NCBI GenBank assembly: GCA_031292525.1
Contig: JARLGY010000044.1
Coordinates: 1-64,000 of the forward strand
From: Flavipsychrobacter sp.
Lineage (GTDB): Bacteria > Bacteroidota > Bacteroidia > Chitinophagales > Chitinophagaceae
Reading direction: 5' to 3'
Length of the DNA stretch: 64,000 nt
Of the stretch, positions 7,827 through 15,096 are shown one piece after another. The position numbers and the translations under genes are program-made. Under the pieces are notes generated by a model. It saw nothing but the letters and a program-made list of their open reading frames with translations, had not been told where the DNA came from and did not search any database. Positions within the stretch are counted from its first letter, which is position 1. Every line of letters starts with the position of its first letter.

Positions 7827-9059
7827 TTAAAACAATAATGGAGTTGCACTATATTGCTTCTGTTTACCATTAATCATTTCAATAAAATCTCGCAGAGTTA
7901 ATAATTGAGATTGTTGATCTCTTGTGTAAGTGACGAAAAGGGGAGAAGGTATAACCAATTGTAAATTATTCGCACGCATTTCCTCTGTCTGATTACGACT
8001 GATAGCGGGCTCAAGGGTGATTAAATGTTTATTTGGAATCCTAGCAGCCTCTGACAATACCTGACGCCACCTGTCTTTTGCGGTAGTTTTCAGACCAAGC
8101 ATAGTTAAAAGCTCGGTATCAAAGGTGGCGTCATGATAATATTTAATCCCGGGAAATACAAAATCAGGTTTGTTATTCCTTTCAGTCACCGCCCCATGAG
8201 AATAGTGAATTTTGTTTGAGTTGAATAGTACTGCAAGATTATTTTCAAAAGAAAAACCTGCTCTGGCTTTACGTCTGTTCTGAATGCTTAGCGAAAGTTT
8301 AATGAACTCCTCTACGTCTGTACCATCAGCGCCAAAACCCAGTTTTAATTGCTCTTTAACAATCACTTTTTCGAGCGTTTTAAAAAGCAGTTCTTCGCGT
8401 TCGAGCCATGCCATTAATGTTTCGTCCGGCGCATCCACAGGCGATACGTCTTTTACTGTTGATCGTGCATATTCCGAAAAGTCCTTTGTGGTTGGGAACT
8501 TCCGGCCGAAGCGTTTTAGCAACTCTTCAAGATAATCAGGCGCTGTTTCATCTTGTTCCATTCCAAGAGAGGAGAGTATATAACGCCCTGCAAATCCTAT
8601 ATCTTTTTTATCACTTGTAAGATCCTTAACAACAAACTTACTAGCTGCTTCAGCCATTCCAAAAAGCCATAGAAGTTGTTTCTCAGCGGTGGAAAATTGA
8701 GGCGCAACTATTATGGCCAATTGATTTTCCCCTGTCTTACCAACGACTACTAAATCATTAATCCCAGCGGATGATATTACCTCATTACTTGAGTAGTATA
8801 ATCTAAATTCAGTTCTAAATGGATGGTTCTCACGGGCATCATACCAAGTCATAAATCCATCGCTTTCCAAAGTCTTGTCTTCGTCATCAGATAAATAAAT
8901 AAACTTGGTAGTAAATTTTCTTTTTTCAGATCCGAAAATCGTTCGGAATTCATTTATGCCATTAAACTCATGTTGGTTAGATGAATTAGATTCAATTTCA
9001 ACTCGGCTTAACCTTTTGACACCTACGCCTGTGAAAAATTTTGATAATGGACTCGACAT
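7827..9059 (-). CDS. EcoRII-type (type IIE) restriction endonuclease
   Basis: This 410-residue protein is close to EcoRII in length and has both EcoRII domains. The N-terminal effector-binding part spans about 50-140. The C-terminal catalytic part spans about 262-400 and carries the expected run: Glu272, PDFVFPG with Asp299, YYHD, and KTTAKDRWRQ with Lys324, followed by LITLEPAIS. These are the PD-(D/E)xK-like catalytic residues known for EcoRII. EcoRII relatives cut at CCWGG and need two sites, one acting as allosteric effector. The site here is inferred from the family, not visible. The ATG overlaps the methyltransferase stop by one base (TAATG), so the two are translationally coupled. The enzyme should protect against unmodified foreign DNA. 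Confidence 0.92.
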   Translation of the reverse strand: MSSPLSKFFTGVGVKRLSRVEIESNSSNQHEFNGINEFRTIFGSEKRKFTTKFIYLSDDEDKTLESDGFMTWYDARENHPFRTEFRLYYSSNEVISSAGINDLVVVGKTGENQLAIIVAPQFSTAEKQLLWLFGMAEAASKFVVKDLTSDKKDIGFAGRYILSSLGMEQDETAPDYLEELLKRFGRKFPTTKDFSEYARSTVKDVSPVDAPDETLMAWLEREELLFKTLEKVIVKEQLKLGFGADGTDVEEFIKLSLSIQNRRKARAGFSFENNLAVLFNSNKIHYSHGAVTERNNKPDFVFPGIKYYHDATFDTELLTMLGLKTTAKDRWRQVLSEAARIPNKHLITLEPAISRNQTEEMRANNLQLVIPSPLFVTYTRDQQSQLLTLRDFIEMINGKQKQYSATPLLF

Positions 9060-10318
9060 TAATTTTCCAATTGTAGCAAGTTAACCACTTGTTCTCCCAC
9101 TGCCTGGATTAATGGCATAACAACCGAGTTTCCGAATTGTCTATAAGCTTGTGTATCGGAAACAGGGATCTTTAATGATTTTTTTTTGTTTTTCGTATTG
9201 ATGGGATAAATAGGATAACCTTGAAGAGCGGCAGCTTCCTGAGGTGTTAACCGACGAGGGTTTTTCCCCTCCTGAGGAATAAGTATTTCGGACCCATCCT
9301 TATGATAACGGGCACTTATTGTTCTTGTTACGCTATCAAGATTAGCGAGGCCAAAACCGAATCCATTTCCTTTTTCGCGGTGCTTTTTGGCATACGCCTT
9401 AAGATATTCCCAGAGATGATCGGTTAAAGTATATTTAGAGGATACTTCAGCCTGAAGTATACCCCTAACTGCTTTCTTTTCTGTCGGATATTGAATGTTT
9501 TCAAATTTAAATTTCATGTCATCGCCAAAGATTCGCTTATCAAAACCAATCATGAAAGTTCTTTCTCTATGTTGCGGAACAAAAGCCGCTCCATCGATTA
9601 CCTGCGGGTCGAAAGAATAATCCAAATCCAGTAAAGTTTGCTTGATGACCTTAAATGTATTGCCCTTATCATGGCTGACGAGGTTTTTTACATTTTCAAG
9701 GAAAAAAGCTTTTGGTCGGTGTGTGCGTAAAATATCTTCAATATGGAAAAAGAGGTTTCCCTGCTTTTCATCTTGGAAACCGTGAAGGCGTCCAAGACTG
9801 TTTTTTTTAGATACGCCTGCCAGTGAGAAGGGCTGGCACGGAAATCCACCGCAAAGAATATCGAAATTTGCTGGAATGTGTTCTTTTACCTGTTCACTAG
9901 TAATATCGCCGAATGGGAAATCACCATAATTTGCAAAATAGGTTTGTTTGCTATATTTATCCCACTCCGAAGTAAAAAGACATTTACCCCCTAAATTCTG
10001 GAGAGCCATTCTGAAACCGCCAATTCCTGCAAAAAGATCAATAAATGTAAATCTTTCCGCACCTAACTCTGGCGAAGGGAAAGGTACAGAATGACTATGT
10101 GTAAGCATAAATTGTACCTTTTCGTAAAGGGCATCAATGGAAACATTTTCGATCATATGACCATATTTGTCCAATAGGTCTACCGCATCCCCGTAAACAA
10201 CATCTTTGGTCGAATGATAATGGCTGAGCAGGGCCAGTTCGAAATCATCTGGGACAATGGGCCTTTTTATTTTACTTAATTTTTTTTTAGATGCTTTCAG
10301 TTCAACTTTTTCGTCCAT
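9059..10318 (-). CDS. DNA (cytosine-5-)-methyltransferase, Dcm/M.EcoRII-like
   Basis: This 419-residue m5C methyltransferase has the conserved motifs in the usual order. They are FIDLFAGIGGF (motif I, 92-102), GGFPCQPFS (motif IV, catalytic Cys161), FFLENV (motif VI, 206-210), PQHRERTFMIGF (motif VIII, about 248-259), a target-recognition stretch around 270-360, and QFGNSVVMPLI (motif X) near the C-terminus. About 85 residues precede motif I, as in Dcm and M.EcoRII. It transfers a methyl group from S-adenosylmethionine to C5 of cytosine. Pairing with an EcoRII-type nuclease and Vsr points to a CCWGG-like site. It begins 43 bases after vsr, and the gap contains an inverted repeat at 10330-10347 that may be an operator or hairpin. 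Confidence 0.95.
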   Translation of the reverse strand: MDEKVELKASKKKLSKIKRPIVPDDFELALLSHYHSTKDVVYGDAVDLLDKYGHMIENVSIDALYEKVQFMLTHSHSVPFPSPELGAERFTFIDLFAGIGGFRMALQNLGGKCLFTSEWDKYSKQTYFANYGDFPFGDITSEQVKEHIPANFDILCGGFPCQPFSLAGVSKKNSLGRLHGFQDEKQGNLFFHIEDILRTHRPKAFFLENVKNLVSHDKGNTFKVIKQTLLDLDYSFDPQVIDGAAFVPQHRERTFMIGFDKRIFGDDMKFKFENIQYPTEKKAVRGILQAEVSSKYTLTDHLWEYLKAYAKKHREKGNGFGFGLANLDSVTRTISARYHKDGSEILIPQEGKNPRRLTPQEAAALQGYPIYPINTKNKKKSLKIPVSDTQAYRQFGNSVVMPLIQAVGEQVVNLLQLEN

Positions 10319-10329
10319 TTCTTGTACAC

Positions 10330-10347
10330 AGTTTGCAAAAGCAAACT
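10330..10347. promoter_or_regulatory. Inverted repeat between vsr and the methyltransferase gene
   Basis: A perfect 7-base inverted repeat (AGTTTGC / GCAAACT) with an AAAA spacer begins 11 bases upstream of the methyltransferase start, inside the 43-base gap after vsr. It could be an operator for autoregulation by the methyltransferase or another protein, or an RNA hairpin that tunes translation. The function is inferred from position only. Confidence 0.4.
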
Positions 10348-10361
10348 AACGAATTTTTTCA

Positions 10362-10784
10362 TTAAATAAAGGACCTGATTTCAGATGATAAGTTTGCAAG
10401 TGTGGCCTCCATCGTATTTTTTTTAAGACTACATTCCCATATTTCAATAGTATGCCAGCCTGTCGCGTGTAGTAGTGCAGCCGATTTTCTATCATTCGCA
10501 ATATTAATGCTAATTTTATTAAGCCACCATTCCGTTCTTGTTTTAGGTACAATGAAATATCGGCAACCTCCATGCCCATGCCAAAAGCATCCGTGGATAA
10601 ATAGCACAGTTTTATATTTTGGTAACACTACATCTGGTTTACCAGGAAGCTTTTTGTCGTGCAGCCGGAAACGAAAACCCTGCCCGAAAAGATATTTCCG
10701 AACCAGCAACTCCGGTTTTGTATCCTTACTACGGATACGTGACATGTTAAAACTTCTGGTTTCCTTTGAATGTACATCAGCCAT
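10362..10784 (-). CDS. vsr: Very short patch repair endonuclease
   Basis: This 140-residue protein is the usual size for Vsr. It has the N-terminal NMSRIRSKDTKPEL block (13-26), LPGKPDVVLP with catalytic Asp51, the FIHGCFWHGH metal/histidine block (62-71), a Trp-rich WWLNKI segment, and GWHTIEIWECSLKK near residue 120. Vsr nicks 5' of the T in T:G mismatches that arise when 5-methylcytosine deaminates, which protects methylated sites from mutation. Its place directly upstream of the 5-cytosine methyltransferase is the classical arrangement. It appears to be the first gene of the operon. I saw no convincing -7 element before it. Confidence 0.95.
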   Translation of the reverse strand: MADVHSKETRSFNMSRIRSKDTKPELLVRKYLFGQGFRFRLHDKKLPGKPDVVLPKYKTVLFIHGCFWHGHGGCRYFIVPKTRTEWWLNKISINIANDRKSAALLHATGWHTIEIWECSLKKNTMEATLANLSSEIRSFI

Positions 10785-10853
10785 AAAGTATGATATAATT
10801 TACATTTTCTAAAGTAAAAAACATGGTTTGAATGTACTAAAATATACACTCAT

Positions 10854-11069
10854 TTAGAGTCTATATTTAGCGTAAACATAATTTTCAAAAAAAAATTCTA
10901 TTAGATAATACCCTTGTTGGAAATTTCTTCTAGAGTCCTGTTTCTTTTCTCTTTTCAGATCACATTTCCATATTGTTATAATATTCCACCCATCACAATT
11001 CTTCCTTTTTAGTTGAAACCCATAATTCTCTACATCAACATCTATGGTCAATGCAATTTTTCTTAATAG
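10854..11069 (-). pseudogene. Fragment of a second vsr-like gene (3' end)
   Basis: An open stretch of about 70 codons encodes KIALTIDVDVENYG, then CDGWNIITIWKCDLKREKK. This parallels the end of the intact Vsr next door (KISINIANDRKS, then TGWHTIEIWECSLKK). Everything N-terminal to that point, including the catalytic Asp and the HGCFWHGH block, is missing. I read it as the leftover 3' end of another vsr gene, not a working protein. A chance match is possible because the shared segment is short. The fragment lies between the integrase and the intact vsr, where an incoming restriction cassette would join older material. Confidence 0.5.
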
Positions 11070-11082
11070 TTTACTAAACTTT

Positions 11083-12423
11083 TTATGTAATCGAATTCGC
11101 TACTTTTTCTTTTGATTCTTCTTGGAAATCGAAATTTAAAGCCCTGTTTATTTCATCCGCCACAGGCTTGTCATCGAGTTCATCTAAATAAACTGCAGTC
11201 TGCCTTTCAAGTTCATGCCCCAAAGCCTCTTTGATAATCGAAATGTTGACACCATTATTCCTTAAATGAGTTGCAAAACTATGTCGTAAAGAGTAGCTGG
11301 TGAACTTTCTTTCCCAACCCACAGCCGCTGCCATCTCCTTCAAATCTGCATTAAAATCCTTTAACGCGGATTCGATTCGTTGATCAATCTTTCTTGCAGT
11401 ATCATGTATTGAAAGCAAAAAAGGGAAGATGTACTCCGTATCACTTTGTACAGAACAGCCCTTAAAATAATTAACTATTTCCAATGCTTTGAAATGTAGA
11501 ACGTAATCGTATTCCCGGTGATTTTTAGATCTTGTATAATGAATGGTTCCGTTAGCAAAATTTTCCCATTTCAACTTACACATGTCTCCAAAATTGATTC
11601 CCCTGCCGTAATAAATGAATTGCAATAAAAGTTGGGAACGGAATAAACGACTTTCGGGATTGAATTTCAGGCTCATTATTTTTATAAGATATTCTTGATG
11701 GATAGAGCGCTTCTTTGTCCTTATTCGTTTATATGGTTGAAACTTAATGTACCTGGCAGGATGATGACCTTCCCTCGTGCAATACCCTTCCTTGATGGCC
11801 ATATTCCATATGCGGTAATAGGTCCTTAAATAAATACTTATTGTAGATTCTGAAGTTCCATTAGAAATAAGCTTTTCATAGTTTTGATGATCTTCCTTAG
11901 TAAAAGTTAAAAAGGCTCTGTCTTTTTCCCTGCCTCTTTCATCAGGCGGAATAAATTCATTATCATTAATTAACTTACTTACTGTTGATCTCGTGGCCTC
12001 AAAAGCATCTGCATATCCGGGTTTACCAGCCTCCTCCAAATCAGCTATTACTTTATCGAAAAACTCAAGGATTTTTAATTGGCTTCGCTGTCGAACCAGA
12101 TTACTACCCTTATGCATCACTCGATGCTTTACTTCAAGACAGGAAATAAAACGTGCCGCTTTTTCTGCCAACTTCACCTCAAATGCAATATCATCTAAAT
12201 AATTATTAATCTTTTTTAGCAGGCTTTTATAATGTGGATGTGAAGGTTTAGGTAGCCAGCATTCATCATCCCAATTTTCAATGCTTGAACTATATCCTAA
12301 AGGAATAAATTCCTTTTCTTTCAATTGAGAAATACGGATTCGCACCTCATATTCTCCCGGTTGAAACGCCTTGCTGACTCTTTTTATCGTGCGAAACTTA
12401 TAAAGTAATGTTTTCGCCTCCAT
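11083..12423 (-). CDS. Site-specific integrase of the tyrosine recombinase family (island integrase)
   Basis: This 446-residue protein has the three-domain layout of Bacteroidota island and conjugative-element integrases. Residues 1-90 form an arm-binding-like domain (GEYEVRIRISQ, SSSIENWDDE), about 110-215 a SAM-like core-binding domain, and 240-425 the catalytic domain. Catalytic residues are Arg274 in YYGRGINFGD, Lys near 300, Arg380 in YSLRHSFATH, His403 in LGHE and Tyr412. The usual His two residues before the second Arg pair is replaced by Ser, as is common in this subfamily. The gene points away from tRNA-Ala, with its start about 450 bases from the tRNA 3' end, so it probably catalysed insertion of the island there. 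The attachment site itself is inferred. Confidence 0.88.
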   Translation of the reverse strand: MEAKTLLYKFRTIKRVSKAFQPGEYEVRIRISQLKEKEFIPLGYSSSIENWDDECWLPKPSHPHYKSLLKKINNYLDDIAFEVKLAEKAARFISCLEVKHRVMHKGSNLVRQRSQLKILEFFDKVIADLEEAGKPGYADAFEATRSTVSKLINDNEFIPPDERGREKDRAFLTFTKEDHQNYEKLISNGTSESTISIYLRTYYRIWNMAIKEGYCTREGHHPARYIKFQPYKRIRTKKRSIHQEYLIKIMSLKFNPESRLFRSQLLLQFIYYGRGINFGDMCKLKWENFANGTIHYTRSKNHREYDYVLHFKALEIVNYFKGCSVQSDTEYIFPFLLSIHDTARKIDQRIESALKDFNADLKEMAAAVGWERKFTSYSLRHSFATHLRNNGVNISIIKEALGHELERQTAVYLDELDDKPVADEINRALNFDFQEESKEKVANSIT

Positions 12424-12724
12424 CTCACATCATTTAATAATGAAACCCTTTCATAACTATTGAAAAATATAGACCTCTGTCAATTCACACTGGTGATAAA
12501 AGATGAGTTATTAATGGTGAAAAGCATTTTAGTTTCAACCTATAACCCTATTAAACAAATAGTTACGAATAAAAAGCATTTAAGGTTTGTATAAGTTGGT
12601 TTAGGTTCATAAGAATATCTCTAAAACTGGTTATTCCTTTGTACAAGGACGAACTAAATAATTAAGGATTTAAATAGGAAATAACTTGCAGTGTATGCAA
12701 GAGTTCTACAACCACTTTAAGCTG

Positions 12725-12758
12725 TTTTAAACTATTTTAAACTATTTTATGCTATTTA
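12725..12758. repeat. Short A/T-rich tandem repeat (10-base unit)
   Basis: The unit TTTTAAACTA occurs twice exactly at 12725-12744, followed by a variant TTTTATGCTA and the start of a further copy. It lies between the integrase start and the tRNA-Ala terminator. Regularly spaced A/T-rich repeats about one helical turn apart could be binding sites for the integrase or a directionality factor, but could also be chance. Confidence 0.5.
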
Positions 12759-12825
12759 CTGCTCTAAATCGCTACTGGAAGTGTGATATGGAGGGTACTG
12801 GGGGACTACCTGGAGTTCTGTGAAA

Positions 12826-12858
12826 ATAAAAAGCACCTATGTTAATACATAAGTGCTT
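12826..12858 (-). terminator. Terminator of tRNA-Ala
   Basis: Read on the minus strand, AAGCAC-T-TATGT pairs with ACATA-G-GTGCTT across a short ATTA loop, and a T-run follows. It lies directly downstream of the tRNA 3' end, so it should end tRNA-Ala transcription. Confidence 0.7.
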
Positions 12859-12867
12859 GATTATCAG

Positions 12868-12941
<74 letters not shown>

Positions 12942-12958
12942 AGTCCGCAAGCGGGTTG

Positions 12959-12966
12959 CAAAGATA
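12959..12966 (-). promoter_or_regulatory. -7 promoter element of tRNA-Ala
   Basis: TATCTTTG on the minus strand matches the Bacteroidota TAnnTTTG element and lies 17 bases upstream of the tRNA 5' end. A TTG suitable for the -33 region lies about 21 bases further upstream. Confidence 0.7.
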
Positions 12967-13122
12967 TACGCAATTAGATATTTTATGCAAGGTTCTTAGA
13001 ATATATTTATTAGTTATAGATACAGTAATTTGAGCGATTTTCTATTTCTTGTTGTTGAATCTGAAAATGAAATTGACCAACAGATTTCAATAAATAAATA
13101 GTTAGGTATTGGGTGTTTACCA

Positions 13123-14352
13123 TTAATGCACCACCTGGAAGATATTACTGGATATTTTAGTGCCTCCACTTTCTAACGTGAGCAAATAAGAACCATTGGG
13201 GTAGGTTGCTGTATTTATGGTAAAGGTATTATGAGTATCGAAAGGGATATTGGCTGAATACAAAATTTTGCTGCCTGTATCCATAACTTTTATATCCAAG
13301 TTGGTTTTAAGAGGTATGTTTATTTTTATATTCAACTGTTTGTCGGCTGGGTTAGGATATATTTTAGCCCGTGCCCCGGTAAGGCTATCCTGGCCACAGA
13401 CATTAGTATTAGCTATGGCCTGTTGATCTGTTGTTATGGTTCTATAGTAATTGCGACTGGTCCAATCATAAAATAGTGGTCCCCATTCTGGCCAGGCATT
13501 GTAATCCAATAGAGCAAGGCAGTATGCAGCGGCAAGCCCGGCTTCAGATTGCGCATCAGGTGCCTTAATGTTTTCAGGCATGTTCTGACTATTATATCCC
13601 ATGAACAAGGTGACATTGTAGGGCGTGCCTGCGTTCTTAGCTAGTAGTTGTGCCGCTTCAAAGCCTGCACGGCCAGCTTGGTAGTGTTCAGGGTGGTCGT
13701 TTGGATTTGTATTGTTATCTATGTCCGGTAAATTAAATTCAGGTAAACTTTTGCTGGATATGCTATCCATTTCTGCTTTGTAAATGTAATATATGGTAGT
13801 CACCATGTCACTCCAATCAAGGTAAGTAGTCGATGTATCTACTGTTCCTACATCGGCATTTTCATCAGCTCTCCATTTATCAAACAATCCTGTCTTAGTG
13901 CGTAAGAAATAGGTTACTGTATTTTTAAAAGAAGCTTTTGTGATACTATGACCATTAATAACAACCGTTTCGTCTTTAGGGTAAGGGAATGAAGGCCCCC
14001 AGCCTCCGCGCCTGCATGCCGCCAAGTGCACAGAGTTTTTCACGCCGGCTTCCCTTGCCTTCCAGTATTTTACTTTTTTAATACTTGTGTCATGTGGATC
14101 CCTGCAATTGCAAGGAGTAGCGTCGTCTATATCATTCAGATTACCAGCAGTGGTATGGATAATTACTACTCTTTTCCCATTTGGGAATGGTCCGGTCTCA
14201 GTAAAGTTCTGTATATCATTAAATGCATTGGCACCCATAAAGAGCTGCCAGTCGTCCTGGTGGGCAACTACATAAAATGAAATGTCTTTCTCCTGCGCAT
14301 GCAATGAAGATACTACAAACAGCAGGGCGATTATGTACAGTAACTTTTTGAT
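13123..14352 (-). CDS. Secreted PIG-L/LmbE-like deacetylase with a T9SS sorting domain, non-AUG start
   Basis: The mature part resembles PIG-L/LmbE zinc deacetylases. It has a VVAHQDD motif (His31, Asp33, Asp34 in the numbering used here) and a later DHPEHYQAGR with His220 and His223. The last 80 residues begin IYPNPADKQLNI and form a type IX secretion C-terminal domain, so the protein should be exported and released or anchored at the cell surface. A clear signal peptide (KKLLYIIALLFVVSSLHAQ) runs upstream, but no ATG, GTG or TTG begins it. The codon before KK is ATC at 14352-14350, and a stop lies six codons before it. Either ATC is the start, as in infC, or the ATG has mutated. The first standard start, a TTG at 14304, would remove most of the signal peptide. 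The substrate is unknown, perhaps an N-acetylated sugar. Confidence 0.75.
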   Translation of the reverse strand: MKKLLYIIALLFVVSSLHAQEKDISFYVVAHQDDWQLFMGANAFNDIQNFTETGPFPNGKRVVIIHTTAGNLNDIDDATPCNCRDPHDTSIKKVKYWKAREAGVKNSVHLAACRRGGWGPSFPYPKDETVVINGHSITKASFKNTVTYFLRTKTGLFDKWRADENADVGTVDTSTTYLDWSDMVTTIYYIYKAEMDSISSKSLPEFNLPDIDNNTNPNDHPEHYQAGRAGFEAAQLLAKNAGTPYNVTLFMGYNSQNMPENIKAPDAQSEAGLAAAYCLALLDYNAWPEWGPLFYDWTSRNYYRTITTDQQAIANTNVCGQDSLTGARAKIYPNPADKQLNIKINIPLKTNLDIKVMDTGSKILYSANIPFDTHNTFTINTATYPNGSYLLTLESGGTKISSNIFQVVH

Positions 14353-14464
14353 GGCTTTTGTGTAACTTTAATAGTAAGAAAGAGCTCAAAAATATAAATT
14401 TCGGTCAAATTATATATGGTTAGCGAATTAATTTTCAGTTAACTATAGATATTTTTTATTGATT

Positions 14465-14956
14465 ATGGATTCGGCAGAAGTATATAGTTGGTTGAATGTT
14501 GTTACAGATCCGGAAGTACCGGTACTTACAATTTTAGATCTGGGAATAGTAAGAGATATAATTATCGGCGATAGAAATGGGGCTACAGCCATTAAAGTTA
14601 TTATTACGCCTACCTACAGCGGCTGCCCGGCAATGGATGTGATAGCCATAAATATTCGCATGGCGCTTGCCAGTCATGGTATACACCACATAGAGATAGA
14701 AAACCAGATAAGTCCAGCGTGGACCACCGACTGGATGACTGAAGAAGGCAAACAGAAATTGAAAGCCTATGGTATAGCGCCACCCAACCGTAAAGCATAC
14801 CAGGCGCTTGGTCTTTTTGAGGAAGATGAGATAACCTGCCCCCGCTGCGGCTCAGATAACACCCAGATGGTCAGCAATTTCGGTCCAACATCGTGCAAGG
14901 CATTATACAAATGTCTGTCTTGCTTCGAACCTTTTGAGCATTTTAAGTGTCATTAG
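14465..14956 (+). CDS. paaD: PaaD-like protein (phenylacetyl-CoA epoxidase subunit PaaD/PaaJ family)
   Basis: This protein of about 163 residues has the MIP18/DUF59 fold in its first half (WLNVVTDPEVPVLTILDLGIV and TPTYSGCPAMD) and a C-terminal zinc-ribbon-like block CPRCGSDNTQM...SCKALYKCLSC. That is the full PaaD layout. PaaD supports maturation of the PaaABCE ring epoxidase, probably by helping iron-sulfur or di-iron centre assembly. No paaA, B, C or E lies nearby, which is unusual because these genes normally form one operon. I use the ATG at 14465; a TTG two codons earlier is also in frame. The family call is firm. The actual partner here is unknown and could be an epoxidase encoded elsewhere or general Fe-S maturation. 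Confidence 0.85.
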   Translation: MDSAEVYSWLNVVTDPEVPVLTILDLGIVRDIIIGDRNGATAIKVIITPTYSGCPAMDVIAINIRMALASHGIHHIEIENQISPAWTTDWMTEEGKQKLKAYGIAPPNRKAYQALGLFEEDEITCPRCGSDNTQMVSNFGPTSCKALYKCLSCFEPFEHFKCH

Positions 14957-15080
14957 TGAAGTCACAAGTAATAAGTTGTTAGCAATAAACCTATCAATCG
15001 CCTCGCAGACTATCTGCTATCTATTGCAATGACTTACGACTAAAGACTTACAACTTCTATCTATCTTCCAACAAATCAGC

Positions 15081-15088
15081 TATTTTTG
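15081..15088 (+). promoter_or_regulatory. -7 promoter element of glyQS
   Basis: TATTTTTG matches TAnnTTTG exactly and ends 8 bases before the glyQS ATG, implying a very short untranslated leader. Confidence 0.65.
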
Positions 15089-15096
15089 CCCACGTT

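Larger units (their letters stand above)
1..12867. mobile_element. Accessory (defence) island next to tRNA-Ala, left end outside the window
   Basis: This stretch holds two tyrosine recombinases, a broken nuclease gene, a restriction-modification operon with extra signalling genes and a fragment of a second vsr gene, all different in kind from the housekeeping genes that follow. The integrase at 11083-12423 lies about 450 bases from the 3' end of tRNA-Ala(GGC) at 12868, the usual place for an island integrated into a tRNA gene. I looked for a second copy of the tRNA 3' end further left and did not see one, so the other attachment site is probably beyond position 1. Island status is an inference from gene content and the tRNA/integrase pair; the exact edges are not proven. 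Confidence 0.6.
12424..12867. other. Integrase-to-tRNA spacer (candidate attachment region)
   Basis: This 444-base stretch has no supportable gene. It holds the A/T-rich tandem repeat at 12725-12758, and the tRNA terminator at 12826-12858. Such spacers between an integrase start and a tRNA 3' end often carry integrase arm sites; that is an inference from position. Confidence 0.4.

Noticed and set aside
3277-10784. Identity with the known Detocs two-component defence system
   Set aside because: Detocs also uses a histidine kinase and a response regulator, but its regulator carries a different effector, and the restriction set and EcoRII-N domain are not part of it. I see no nucleoside phosphorylase-like domain here.
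10402-10812. 136-codon plus-strand frame over vsr
   Set aside because: It is the antisense of vsr, which is clearly the real gene.
1-12867. Second copy of the tRNA-Ala 3' end as the left attachment site
   Set aside because: I read this stretch for it by eye and did not find a convincing repeat; it is probably outside the window.
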